Of a stretch of 64,000 nucleotides of DNA, positions 10,574 through 22,285 are shown piece after piece; the first letter of the stretch is position 1; each line of letters starts with the position of its first letter. The position numbers were made by a program, and so were the translations under genes. The DNA is from Tachypleus tridentatus. Lineage: Eukaryota; Arthropoda; Merostomata; Xiphosura; Limulidae. The notes beneath the pieces were generated by a model. That model searched no databases. It saw only the letters and a list, made by a program, of their open reading frames with translations, and was not told where the DNA came from. Location: positions 66,827,558 to 66,891,557 of the forward strand of contig NC_134825.1 in the NCBI RefSeq assembly GCF_004210375.1, in the 5' to 3' direction.

Positions 10574-12277
10574 GTATGTAACAGTTGAGTTCTTTAAGAT
10601 GTATGTTAGAATACTAAACTTGATCTAGTTAGAAGTAAATATAATGTTAGAATACTAAATTTACCCTACTTAAAGATAAGAATGTATGTTAGAATACTAA
10701 ACTTAATCCATTTAAAAGTAAATATATATGTTAGAATACTAAATTTAATCTAATTAGAAATAAAAATGTATATTAGAACACTAAGCTTAACCTACTTAAA
10801 AGTAAAGATCTATGTCAAAATACTGAATTTATTCTAGTTAGAAGTAATGATGTATATTATAATACTAAACTTATTCGTGTTAGAAGTAAAAACGCATGTT
10901 AGAGCACTAAACTTATTCGTGTTAGAAGTAAAAATGTTTATTAGAATACTAAACTTAATCTGCGCAGAAGTGAAGGTATTTGTTATAATACGAAACTAAT
11001 ATATTTAGAAGCAAAAATGTATATCAAAGTATTAAACTTAGTTATTTAGAAGTAAAATGTGTGTTAGAATACTAACGTAATCTACTTAGTAGTGACGTTA
11101 TATGTTAGAATTTTTTAAAAAAACTTAATTTATTTCAGAACGAACGATGTATGTTATAATACTAAACTTAATCTAGGTTACAAGCTAAACCTTCCCAACT
11201 GTACAAATACATCAATCTCTCTCTTTCTGTCTCAAATGTTCAGGCAGGAAAAGTGAAAGAAGTTATACTCTTCTCCTCTCTAACAGTAAAAGTCTTTCAA
11301 TAAAACGAATCTTCAGAAGAGTTGTCTGAATTTTTGTTGCTTAACTCATTTATAAAGTGGTCTGTTGTGGTCTATTTCTTTCTTTTGTTCCGGACAAGTC
11401 ATTCTGGTTGACGCACATATGATTTTTAATTATAATACAAAGGTTATATATATAACAATGTAAATATATCTGTCAAAATAAAGCCATTGATAGGCAGTTC
11501 TTTTGTGTACGTTTTCTGTTCGTTTCGGGAACACTATTGAGCTATTTTTCAGATTAATGGAGGACATGACACAAAGCCCTAAAACATTGTCTGTTGGAAA
11601 ACGAGAGAAAAGGACAATTAGAACTTTAAAAAACAATGCCAATCAACTGATTTCATTCCCTAAGCTTATGAACTTATTATAATTTCTTTTCAGACACACT
11701 GTGCTGCTATGTTAAGAGTAAAGATAAAGTTTTATTTTGGCACAGTGAAAGATACATTTCTTAATAAAAATGTATCATTCTTTATAGCAGAAGATCATTG
11801 TCTTTGTATTTATTCTTAAAGAACTTATTATTTGATAAATATTTAGAGAACCTATGCCTGCATATTCTCTTTTATTTTAGTCTGATATAAAAATTTATTA
11901 TTCGTTTTAGATATTTAATTGTGTAAAGAACACTATTTACTAATAATTTAAGTGCACGTAAAAGGCAATTTTTAGGATAGTTCAAACACTGCACACAAAT
12001 AACTTTTTTATCCTTTCTTTTATATTGTATGCTTGATTGTTATCAATGCATTGTACAATAACATTAAAAATTAAATTTTATGCTTCAATATAAAAAATCT
12101 TTGTCAGTAAGACACGCTTGTTCATGTAGCTGTAAAAATATTTCGAATAGCAGTTATGCTAGGAATCCAGAGAGTTTGTTTTCTCCCCACGTTTTGAGTT
12201 TCCCCAATAACCGAAGCATAGTGTTATTAATCTTTAACATATACAGTTCCTATGGTTGAAAAGTTATAATTTCGCAG
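10574..12277 (+). other. intron 4
   Basis: A 1.7-kb intron with the 43-bp minisatellite in its first third. From 11180 to 12277 it is AT-rich with no recognisable element. Confidence 0.85.
10599..11175. repeat. minisatellite of about 43 bp unit
   Basis: About 13 diverged tandem copies built on atgtatgttagaatactaaa followed by cttaatctagttagaagta. The words gttagaatacta and gttagaagta recur every 40-46 bases. It starts about 25 bases after the exon d donor, inside intron 4. Confidence 0.85.
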
Positions 12278-12474
12278 GTAACTTTGGCCGTACCTTATGA
12301 CCAGCTCAACGCAGAGAGTGCGTTGGTGGAGATATTTCAACAACGTGGAGCTACGAATTCCAAACTTATTGTAGCGATTGGAGCGCTAGCGGGTCTGATT
12401 GCTAGCATGATTGGTTCAATGTTCCCAATGCCACGAATAGTATATGCTATGGCAAAAGATGGACTGATATTCAG
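12278..12474 (+). CDS. SLC7A14: SLC7A14-like exon e
   Basis: Acceptor ttcgcag, phase 0. Encodes VTLAVPYDQLNAESALVEIF, then KLIVAIGALAGLIASMIGSM and FPMPRIVYAMAKDGLIFR. The PMPR.IYAMA-type block is conserved in all CATs. The donor ag|gtttgc splits an arginine codon (phase 2) that exon f completes. Visible residues 252-316. Confidence 0.94.
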
Positions 12475-12726
12475 GTTTGCAGTGAAACCTTGTCTTTGTA
12501 TATTTGATATGTCAAACAATAGCTGAATTGATAAAGTCACTTAAAACATTGAAAATATATTAACTTTATTTGTTAGTATATTCGTCGCATATAGAGTTTA
12601 AGTAACTAATCGTCCATATTAAAGCTCATATCTTACTGAAATCCTTGTAAAAGCCAGAATTTAACTGACTTTTTATTAATTAACATAATAAAGCATCAAC
12701 ATTAAATGTCTTTATAAGTATCACAT

Positions 12727-12919
12727 TGGCTCGGCATTGCCAGTTGGTTAAGGCACTCGACCCCTACACCAATGGTCGGAGATTCGAATCCCCGTGGCAC
12801 CACACATGCTCACTCTTTCAGCCTTGGGAACATTACATTGTGACGATCAATCCTACTATTCGATGGTAAAAGAGTATTCCGAGAGTTGGCAGTAGGTGGT
12901 GAAAACTAACTGCCTTCCC
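12727..12919 (+). repeat. SINE family A copy, 3' truncated
   Basis: Head tggctcggcattgccagttg, intact B box gattcgaatcc and core up to ctgccttccc. The tail is absent and the head middle (cctacaccaatggtcgg) differs from other copies. Confidence 0.8.
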
Positions 12920-13662
12920 GAATGATTAACAAATATTTCTTCTAGAACGGCACACTATTTTTGTAATACACACTAAGCTGAAGAGTTGATGTCCTTTTAA
13001 TTATGTTTAATAAGCTAACTGTGCCGCATCTAATATTAAATCGGAAAAACCCTTGTTCCCTTTTAGCCGCGGCATAGTGGCTCATAGCTTGACCATGAGT
13101 TGTTTTTGGTTTTGGTTTTTCAAGTACAAACTTTTAGCTTTCGCTCGCTATCTCTTGACCGATTGAAGATATAATTACAATTTTGGACTCACGATGTCAA
13201 ATTCTTTTGATTGATGTATTTGACGGCGCCCATGGTCTCATATATTAAATTTACTCTAATCTTGCTTAAAAGAATTTCGATTTAGGGGTAGGCTGTTAGA
13301 GATCGTGATGAGTAATATAATCGAATAGAGTATATTCACTTTCCACACTTGGTATTGATGGCACTCAAAAATATGGCTAAGAAAACGGGGAAAAAGTCTA
13401 AGATTAATTTATTCTAATCTAACTTATTCCAATTCAAGTGCCACGCCTGTTGAGGATTTCCTTTTCTTTTTTTCAAACTGTTCTGCAGCGTATTGAACAT
13501 TGTTGTTTCACTTTGATACAGCCTAATTATTATACTGAGTTTATCTTCAAACAAAATGTAAATAATATATATAATCTAAATGTATTCATAGTAAATTAAT
13601 TGATAAGCATGAGATTTAAAAATTTATGAAAACAAAGGGAAAATATAGTTTTCAATTCAAAG

Positions 13663-13937
13663 TTTTGCCATGCGTAGATTAGTGGTTAGCGTATTTCGAC
13701 TGTGAATCTTGGAGTTGATAGTTCACAGCTTACTGCCACAAACACGCGCTCCACATATTGGGACTATGGGTGCCTCTAAGAGTGATAGTTAAAATCAACA
13801 ATCGATGCTAAAAGAATTGGTTGTGGGTGTTATTGGCTATCTAACTGCCTTTCTTGTAGTCTATCACCTAAAAACTAGACACGACTAAGCGTAGATCTTT
13901 GTGTAGCTTTGTGCAAAATTGTTGAAATAAACAAACA
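13663..13937 (+). repeat. old, divergent SINE family A copy
   Basis: The overall order is preserved (head gccatgcgtagattagtgg, core gttgtgggtgttattggcta, tail ctttgtgcaaaattgttg then aaataaacaaac), but identity is low, so this is probably an older insertion or a related subfamily. Confidence 0.55.
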
Positions 13938-14023
13938 CTTCAAATTATTAAAAAACAACATCGTCCAAATAGTGCAGGACACACTTTTCTCAAGACTCCA
14001 AACACCGGCCATCCCTATTTCTC

Positions 14024-14288
14024 GGGCCCGGCATGGCGTGCGACTCGTAATCTGAGGGTGGCGCGTTCGCATCCCCATCGCGCCAAACATGCTCGCCCTT
14101 TCAGCCGTGAGAGCGTTATACTGTGACGGTCAATCCCACTATTCGTTGGTTAAAAAGTAGCCCAAGAGTTGGCGGTGGGTAGTGATGACTAGCTGCCTTC
14201 CCTCTAGTATTACATTGCTAAATTAGGGACGGCTAGCACAGATAGTCCTCGGGTAGCTTTGTGCGAAATTCAAAACAAACAAACAAAT
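14024..14288 (+). repeat. SINE family A copy with head deletion
   Basis: ggcccggcatgg runs straight into cgtgcgactcgtaatctgag, missing about 15 bases of the A-box region. Core and tail are intact, ending in acaaacaaacaaa. The missing promoter segment implies a dead copy. Confidence 0.87.
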
Positions 14289-14823
14289 AAATCCTAGTTT
14301 TGTTCACATGAATTCAGATACTACAGATTAATATGTCTTATCTCAGACAGCAAAATACCAAGAACCTGTATTTAACATTTACTTACGTTTAATATTAAGA
14401 AAAGTGCATTTATTTGAAGTTTTATCCATACGTGGTTAAATCGGGAGTTTTCATCTTGCCTAAGAAAGTTGGGCGAAAGATAAACAAAATATCGATAAAT
14501 TTCATGCCAGAAACAATTTTTTACTTTATAATTTAGCCTGCTTTAAATTTATTTTTTGCACTTTTACAGAACAAAATTTTAAATAATACCAAATGAAATC
14601 ATAGGTTCGTGTTGATTAAGTTTATTATATTTTCACGTATTATAATCAGACAAGTCTCTGATTTATTATAATACGTATGTTACATATTACTATTTTAAAT
14701 TGCCAGAAATATCAATTTGAATTTAAACGTTAATAAACTGTTAATATCTATCAAATTTATATCTGCCAACGAGATTCATACACAGAATTTTCTTTTTTAA
14801 CATAGTTATATTTTAATATACAG

Positions 14824-14948
14824 TTGTTGTTGTTTTGAATTAAGTACAAAGCTGCACCATGGGCTATCTGTGCTCTGCCCACCACGGGTATCGAAACCCG
14901 GTTTTAAGCGATGTAAGTCCGCAGACATATCGCTGAGCCACTGAGGGG
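14824..14948 (-). repeat. SINE family B copy
   Basis: In reverse: tail gaattaagtacaaagctgca, tgggctatctgtgctctgcc, B box gtatcgaaacccgg, head gacatatcgctgagccactg. It is one of the best preserved family B copies in this window. Confidence 0.85.
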
Positions 14949-15137
14949 GGATTAATTTACAAGCATAAAAACAATAAACTTATGATAACGGTTATTACCA
15001 ATAGTTATTAGAAATACCGGTTTATGTACAAGAGTTTTACAAATTTACAAAGAATACTGAGTCTCATATCCGCTCTAAAGCTGAATATTTAATCGATGAT
15101 CCAGGTCTACAGCGAGCAAATTAAAGCTGAGTTGATA

Positions 15138-16706
15138 CACGGCTGGCCAAAATCTTAAGGCCAATGAACATAAAGAAAAAAATATGCATTTTGCATTGTT
15201 AGACTCAACTACTTATTTGAGTTGAACTTCGAAAGATGAAAATAAGAAAAGGAAAAATAAAAATAAAAAACTTATTTAATAGGGAAAATGTGAACACCAT
15301 GAAATTAGCCTAAATAACAGCTGGTCAAAGTTAAAAACCATACCAAAAAGAAGTTCTAAACAGGGTAGGAAATGTCCAACAAGAGGTCTCTGTAATGAGT
15401 TGCACGACCGTCATTGCGAATAACTTCAAACATTCACTTTGGCATGGTCGATATAAGCGTTTGCAGAAGGCTTGCTGGAATGTTATTCCAAGTGGTGAAG
15501 ATGGCATCACGAAGATCATGCACTGTTTGTAATTGACGTCCATTTCTATAAACTTCTCTTGCCATCCACCCCCAAACATTTTCAATGGGGTTCAGTTTGG
15601 GCGAACACGCTGGACGGTCCAAAAGAATCACGTTATTCGCCATGAAAAAGTCCTTTGTCCTGTGAGCATTGTGGATTGCAGTGTTGTCCTGCTGAAAGAT
15701 CCAGTCATTTCCACACAAGCGAGGGCCTTCAGTCAATAAGGATACCCTCTCCAACATGCTAATGTAGCCAGCTGCTGTTTGATGCCCCTGTATAACCTGA
15801 AGCTCCATTGTTTCATGGGAGGAGAAAGCATCCCAGATCATGATGGAACCTCCTCCACTGTGTCGTGTAGAAAATGTTTCCGGTGGGATATCCTTATCAT
15901 GCCAGTAACATTGGAAGCCATCTGGACCATCCATATTAAATTTTTTTACATCAGAGAACAAAACCACTTTTCTACGTTCCATGTTTGGTGCTTCTCAACA
16001 AAGTTTAACCGAGCTATTTCGTGATGTGGAAGGAGGCGTGGCCTTTGAAGACGTTTACGGTTTTTAAAGCCTTTCTCTCGTAGATACCGTCTTATTGTTC
16101 TTGAACTGCATTCTGCGTTCGTAAGGGCCTTAATCTAGTTCGACGATCCGCTGGTGTCTTGCCGGACAACCCGTCGAATCCTCCTACTCAATGTTGGCGA
16201 AATTTTCTTGAGCCGACCAATTGAAATTCTCGTTCCGCATCCCTCAGGGTCTTTTAAGAAATTTGCAATAGCAGTTTTATTACACCCATTCTCACCAGCG
16301 ATAGCACGTTGAGAGAGACCTTGCTTTCACAGTTCAACAATTCTGCCACGTTCAAACTCTGTCAACGTTTTAGCCTTTGCCATGTTTTTACCCAATGTAG
16401 CACAGGAAATGTCAGTGGGAGATGTTGACAACGCTTATGCTTGAACACAGATGACTATATTTCATTACGTGTTTACCGATTAACTTTTCGTTTCAGTATG
16501 GTCTTAAACTTTTGACCAGCCAGTATTTAGGCTAATTTCATAATGTTCACATTTTCCCTATTAAATGCTAAAAAAAGGTTTTTTATTTTTTCCCCTTTTT
16601 TATTTTCATTTTTCGAAGCTCTACTCAAACAAATGGTTGAGTCTAACAACGCAAAATGCATAGTTTTTCTTTACGTTCATTGGCCTTAAGATTTTGGCCA
16701 GCAGTG
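15138..16706 (-). mobile_element. Tc3-like Tc1/mariner transposon, complete length, inactivated
   Basis: 1569 bp between TA dinucleotides (15136-15137 and 16707-16708). Terminal inverted repeats of about 210 bp each contain an outer ggccaaaatcttaaggcc and an inner variant (agctggtcaaag), an IR/DR layout that in this family provides paired transposase-binding sites. The two repeats differ at scattered positions. It encodes a broken transposase on the minus strand and lies in intron 5, antisense to the host gene. Confidence 0.9.
15434..16382 (-). pseudogene. Tc3-like transposase pseudogene (DD34E)
   Basis: The minus-strand start is ATG at 16380-16382 (MAKAKTLTEFERGRIV), followed by a helix-turn-helix region. 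In-frame stops are TGA at 16327-16329 and TAG at 16135-16137, and a frame change occurs near 15975-15985. The catalytic part (183 codons, 15434-15982) is open: [14 protein letters not shown] carries the first Asp, [10 protein letters not shown] the second, and [12 protein letters not shown] the Glu, with 34 residues between the second Asp and the Glu. The three catalytic residues are present but the N-terminal lesions should prevent a full-length protein. Confidence 0.9.
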
Positions 16707-16734
16707 TATCTATGTACCTTGTTGAGCTAGCTAG

Positions 16735-16940
16735 CCCCGTCACACCAAACATGCTCGCCTTTTCAGCCGTGGTGCGTTATAATGCGACGGCTTTATTCGT
16801 TGATAAAAGAGTAGCCCAAGACTCGGTCGTTGGTGGTGGTGACTAGCTGCCTTTCTTCTAGTCTTACACTGCTAAATTAGGTTTGGCTAGTACATATAGC
16901 CCTCGTGTAGCTTTGCACGAAATTTACAAACAAACAAACT
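16735..16940 (+). repeat. SINE family A copy, 5' truncated
   Basis: Starts inside the head at ccccgtcacaccaaacatgc. Core and tail are present. It is flanked by agctagctag at 16725-16734 and 16941-16950, so truncation occurred during insertion, as in target-primed reverse transcription. Confidence 0.87.
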
Positions 16941-17547
16941 AGCTAGCTAGTTTGGTTGATCTCACACCGGTTACTACTTCATTTTTCACTAAGGGAGATA
17001 TTTAATGTCCTCGTAGAAATAATAACTTTCAAAGTTATTCACTAAAGTTCAACTGCTTGTAATGTTCGAAATCTATAAACTTTCTTGGTCCAACTCTGTA
17101 GTTTTCCGATTAGTAAGCGTTAATCACAATTATAGCTTCCGAGGTCTACAACGTACTAACTGTAGCCATCCAGGAATAACAATCTCTTCAGTCTCTCGGC
17201 TAATTGCATTTTATAGGAATCACGCGAATTTGTAGACATTTTGATCAAAAATCAACACTTTCGTCAAAAAGTGTTGTTGATTTTTTATTCAAAAGCATTC
17301 TACAAATTTCAAGAACAGGCGGGATTTGCGCAATACAGTCAAGAATATATGTTACATTCACAAAAGAAAACTATACAGAAACAAGTGTAGACAATAAAAT
17401 AAATGTACAACAGTAAACCTGTTGTATATTTCAAAGTTGGCGGATTCAATCTTCTTTTGTAATTTTATAGATAAGATAGAGAACAAAGCGTATATGTCTA
17501 TTCTATACAAAATACTGTGATAATCAGTACCTTTCACTTTTTTTCAG

Positions 17548-17672
17548 ATCTCTTGCTAGAGTCTGGTCCTTAACTGGCACCCCAGCAGTTGCAACTTGTA
17601 TATTAGGCCTTTTCACAGCCGTTGTGGCTTTGGTAGTAAGCCTCGAGGTCCTTGTAGAAATGATGTCTATTG
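17548..17672 (+). CDS. SLC7A14: SLC7A14-like exon f
   Basis: Acceptor ttttcag. The first base completes an Arg codon. Encodes SLARVWSLTGTPAVATCILG, then helix LFTAVVALVVSLEVLVEMMS followed by IG. The EMMSIGTL.AYT motif of CATs spans the junction with exon g. Donor g|gtaggt, phase 1. Visible residues 317-358. Confidence 0.93.
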
Positions 17673-17938
17673 GTAGGTTTTAATTCTACATAAGATCCTT
17701 TGTTATAATAATTCATATTGGCAATAAAAAAATCTAAGTTATGTTTCTATAAATACTGTTGTTGTGCATAACAAGTAAAGAAAATAAGAAAGTAAACAAT
17801 CATCGAACATCTTTATGGATTACGTGCTATCTTATGTATTAAAGATCAGCAATAATTACTACCTTTATATACACGTTATTTATAACACTGAGAGCTTACC
17901 ACATAATGTAATATTCTCTACAACTTCCAAGTTCACAT

Positions 17939-18318
17939 TTAGGTGTTATTTTATAAAGTTAGGATGAATTAATATTCTGATGTTCTTTTGTGAAGTTAGG
18001 GTAAATTCATGTTCAGATATTATTTTGTGAGGTTAGGGTAAATTCATATTCAGATGTTGTTCTGTGAGGTTAGGATAAATTCATATTCAGATGTTATTTC
18101 AAGAGGTTAGGGAAAATTCATATTCAGATGTTGTTCTGTGAGGTTAGGATAAATCCATATTCAGATGTTGTTTTGTAGGATTACGGTACATGATAAAATG
18201 TTAGTTTGTGAGGTGAGGGTATATTCATATTCACGTATTATTTTGTGACGTGAAGATAAGCTCATTTTCAAGAGTTATTTTGTGAGATTAGAATAAGTTC
18301 ATATTCTTGAAATATTAA
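17939..18318. repeat. minisatellite of about 37 bp unit
   Basis: About ten tandem copies with a consensus around aggttagggtaaattcatat followed by tcagatgttgttctgtg. The third to seventh copies are the most uniform and both ends are decayed. Confidence 0.88.
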
Positions 18319-18516
18319 TAAACACTTATTAACGCTATTCATTTTCATGCGATAGCAGCAAAATAACGCAGTATACTTAGTCAACAATTAGCTTTAAAGG
18401 TTAATTGAGGAAAGGACGAATAAGATTAGCCTCCTTTCTCCACCCTCTGCATGTGGACGCTTTAACTGGAAAATTTACTATCTTAAGCCTTTCACGAAAA
18501 CAAGTTATTTTCTCCC

Positions 18517-18738
18517 AAGCATGGCATGGCCAAGTGTGTTAAGGCGTTCGATTCGTAATCCGAGAGTCATGGGTTCGAATCCCGGTTGCACTAAACATCC
18601 TTCCCCTTTCAGCCATCGGGGCGTTATAGTGTGACGGTTACTCCCCCTATTCGTTGGTAAAAGAGTAGCCCAAGAATTAAGGACGTCTAGCGCAGATAGC
18701 CCTCGAATAGTTTTGCACGAAATTCAAAACAAACAATT
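18517..18738 (+). repeat. SINE family A copy with core deletion
   Basis: Head with good B box (gggttcgaatcccgg), then ttggtaaaagagtagcccaa joins directly to aaggacgtctagcgcagata. About 55 bases of core are missing. The tail ends attcaaaacaaacaa. Confidence 0.85.
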
Positions 18739-19769
18739 TTTTGCACATTTTGAAAAAGGTAATCATTAAATGTGTGTTTACGGTTATGAGCCGACCAAAT
18801 GTGTATTATCTGAGAAGAGTAACATTTAACCCAACTCAATTTCGTGTAATGTCCTGCAAAAATAAAACAGTTAAATTCCATACTGCAACACTCAGCGTCT
18901 AACTTCACCGCTGGCGATGCAGATAAGTTATCCCGACAATTACTACGACTGTCTTGTCGCTCTCAAACAGGAGCGTGCATCTTGCTTGCCCCCCATACCT
19001 CTATAAACACGCACTCAGTCATTTTTAGAAGTGTAACGCTTTTTATTTCTACGCATATGATACGTGAAAGTGTACTGATATAGTGTATATATATGGTGTG
19101 TGTACTTAATAAAACATGCATGTTATTAACGTGTCCCGCCCCGATGGTGGTCAAATCGAAATTCCTGCGCACGGCACCCGTCTCACATCTAAGTAAATCC
19201 TTAAAAAAAACACTGGAATTATTTTTATGAATGCACCACGAAAACATGGCACTGCATTAGTAAGCACAATGTAATCTTAACGTATCATGCGTGGCATTTT
19301 AGTGGTAAATCCTCAAGGAAGTAATTCAATCTTTATATGACGTGTTTTTCATCTTTTAGTGTAAAATCGAATGTTGTGGAATTAGCAGATTACAACAGTA
19401 TAGTGTCTAGTACTTGGTTGGCCTAAAAACGTAGTGCATGAAAATAATAATTTTATTCTGTCGTATGTCAAAGAAACGATGAGATTTGAACTCAAATTGC
19501 TTTGTTACTTTTATTTTTACAGGTTTCTTAACTTCAACTTCCCATGTTACTCTCTAGAAAATCATTCAATAGGAATAGAGAACTAAAAACCTTTATGAGA
19601 TTTACACTACATTTGCCTTAAAAATAATGACAATAGATTAAAAATAAATAAATAATTAAACCCACACGCGTCCTGAACATAAGAGGTACCTTTTAAAAAC
19701 AAAAATCTGCTTTGTAAAACTATATAGATACATATAGACTTGGCTTGGGTGAAACGTTTAACACAGATG

Positions 19770-19850
19770 GTTTATTTATTTGTTTACTCTTAAGCATGAA
19801 ATTACACAATTGGCTATCTGTGTTTGACTCACCACGATTGTGGACCCTCA
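19770..19850 (-). repeat. SINE family B fragment
   Basis: Only the tail side is recognisable (aattacacaattggctatct then gactcaccacgattgtgg). The head is lost. Confidence 0.4.
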
Positions 19851-20039
19851 CGCGTCTCGACGACCCCCTGAGAGACAAAGGTATAAAAAAAAGGAGCAGT
19901 TTTCCGAAAAAAATAAAAAAAATTCGAACAATTGCAAATCATAAAAAGTATACTAAAAATAGTAATTTTAACAGGCCGTTAATCTTTACGTCTATATTAC
20001 CTCCTAGGATATTCAGATTGTCTCTATCAAATTCTGACC

Positions 20040-20155
20040 CGAAACCCCTCAGTGGTCCAACGCTAAGTCAGCGCATTTCCAACGCTGTAATCTGTGTTTC
20101 GATACAGATAACCCATTATGTAGCTTTGTGCTTAATTACAAACAACAACAACCAG
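20040..20155 (+). repeat. SINE family B copy
   Basis: Head cccctcagtggtccaacgct, then gcatttccaacgctgtaatc, a diverged B box, and tail attatgtagctttgtgctta ending aacaacaacaacc. Confidence 0.72.
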
Positions 20156-20370
20156 ACAAAATTTAACATATAGTTTTGACAATATTTCTATGTACTTTAA
20201 TTATTTTATACCCTATCGCCTATAAGATTTCTTTACCTCTTGTCTTTCTTAGAAAAATAATTATAATAGTGTATAATATTACCATAATAAAAACTTCAAA
20301 TTATCCTCCTTGTGAGGCCTACAAAGTTAAAATTCGAAGTTCATGCCTAGCGGCAGATACACGTTGTAGA

Positions 20371-20458
20371 TAGCCCGCCCCTAGTGGCACAGCTACATGT
20401 TTGCGGGCCTACAACGCTGGAAAACAGATGTAGCTGTGTGGTTAACTTCAAACAACGA
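20371..20458 (+). repeat. SINE family B copy with internal deletion
   Basis: Head gcccctagtggcacagctac and tgcgggcctacaacgctgga are clear. The B box and core are replaced by a short join to agctgtgtggttaacttcaa and an acaacgaca end. Confidence 0.6.
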
Positions 20459-21293
20459 CAGGTAGACCACTGTGCAACTTGGTAATACAACACTTTTAAA
20501 TTATGCAAGAAATGCTTACTTTATTTACATCCTTACTTTTGTTACAACTGTAGGAGGTATAGTTTTTACTCCTGTATGTGTGTGAACAGTAAACTCGAAA
20601 AGGTTCTTATAATTGATTACATTTAATATCCCTAACTGATTTGCTTTGATTGAATGTACGTTGGGGGTAAAGGTCGCACTGGAGGTCAACCACATAACTT
20701 GAAAATTTGTTATTTGATTTTAATCAAATTTAGTATAACAGTTGATTGGCTCCCAACGAAATGATTAACTCGAGGCCACACTCAATGTCAGGAACTTTCA
20801 TTTTAATAAGAGCGAGCTGAGATTTTAAAATAGGTTAAAACTCGGGAACAAACTGATACAGAAAGAGAACCTTGACACCATGATCTACTTTTTGAGGATG
20901 AGGAATTTTTTATGTATATTCTAGGTTCGTCACTACCAAAGACATAAACAGTGTAGGTGAGGGTTGCAGTCTGTTGATTTATTGATGGGCTATCTATGCT
21001 ATGCCCACTTTCTGAGCGACCGGGCGAGGTGAAAATGTATTCTCCTTGTGGCTATCTAGATGAAACTACACAGTTAATACAAAATAAACATCATAACAGC
21101 TTCAAGTGGGAAAACTGAAACATTTTAGTGAGGGGTTAAAGTCATCTTTCATTCGCTAGATAAACTTCTTCTAGATACGTTAGACAAAACAAAAAATACA
21201 CTTTGTATTTTTTATTTTTACCAAATTATAAACAAGTCGTTGTGCTGTTGACTGTTTGCTTTTTCTTTAGTCTACTAATTTCAAACTAAAAAT

Positions 21294-21522
21294 GGCTACA
21301 GCGTTCGACTCGAAATCTGAGGGTCGTGGGTTGGAATCCCCGTCGCACCAAACATGCTCGCCCTTTCCGCCGTGGGGTCGTATTAATGTGGCGGTCAATC
21401 CCACTATTCATTGGCGGTGGGTGGTGATGACTAGCTGCCTTTCCTCTAGTCTTACGCTGCTAAATTAGACAGCTAGTGCAGATAGCCCTCGTGTAGCTTT
21501 GTGTGAAATTAAAAAAAAAAAA
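21294..21522 (+). repeat. SINE family A copy, 5' truncated
   Basis: Starts at cagcgttcgactcgaaatct. The B box is mutated (gttggaatccc), part of the core is deleted before ggcggtgggtggtgatgac, and it ends in a run of A rather than acaaac repeats. Confidence 0.83.
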
Positions 21523-22285
21523 CACGAAAATATTCTAATAGCTAAACACATTTTCTAAAGTCGAACCATCTGTGAAGGATTAAGAAAAAATATATTGGAC
21601 ATCTCTGTGTATATAACAGTATACTGTTGTGTGAGAGTGAACGAACATCGAACCAGTACATTAACAAAATACCTGTGTTTATTTCTGACGTGCTGACTAA
21701 AACAGCAGTTTGAACAACTGACGTCATTTTATGTCAGGAATTTTAAGTTTTACTTGATAACACTTATAAAAAGAGAAAAGAAATAAATTTGTTTTTGTTT
21801 AAGGAGAATTCACGAGTTTTTAAAGGAAAACTAATAATTAATTTAACTTAGGCAAATATATAAAAAGCATAACACTTTTGAATTTGACATAGTTTTTTTT
21901 ATTATATTCCACACTAACTTTCATTTCACAGAACACGTGATCCATCAATATAACACACTTAAACCCAAATCTTAATTGTTGGATATTTATTTTAATTGGA
22001 AATATTGTAAAATTATTTGTTATATTCGTACTTAGGATAACAATGATTAAGACAGAAACATTTATATATATATATAACTGGTAGAAGTTGAGTGTTTCAT
22101 GGTTCACGACTCGCTACCATAAAAATCCAATCTGCACTTAGTGGCCGCTGGTGCTACTTGCCATCGATACAATCCAATAGTTCAAATTACGCCAATACAC
22201 CAATAGCTTTTTTGTAGCACTGTACGAATTGCTAAAAGCAGACAAAACAACTGATGGTGAACTTTCTAACAAATATTTTCTGCAG

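Larger units (their letters stand above)
12475..17547 (+). other. intron 5
   Basis: A 5.07-kb intron containing SINE A copies near 12727, 13663, 14024 and 16735, a SINE B copy near 14824 and a complete-length Tc3-like transposon (15138-16706). The stretches 12925-13660, 14290-14820 and 16945-17547 show nothing else. Confidence 0.85.
17673..22285 (+). other. intron 6
   Basis: A 4.6-kb intron with a 37-bp minisatellite (17939), SINE A copies near 18517 and 21294 and SINE B copies near 20040 and 20371. Between 18740 and 20030 I see only an eroded SINE B-like fragment near 19790. The stretch 20460-21290 is unassigned. Confidence 0.85.

Noticed and set aside
12337..12540. minus-strand frame opposite exon e
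   Set aside because: Antisense to a well-supported transporter exon, with no family resemblance.
15533..16024. plus-strand open frames across the Tc3-like element
   Set aside because: They are antisense to the transposase, which has clear family motifs on the minus strand.
17939..18318. interstitial telomere-like repeat (ttaggg words)
   Set aside because: The word occurs once per 37-bp unit and is not tandem; arthropod telomeres typically use ttagg.
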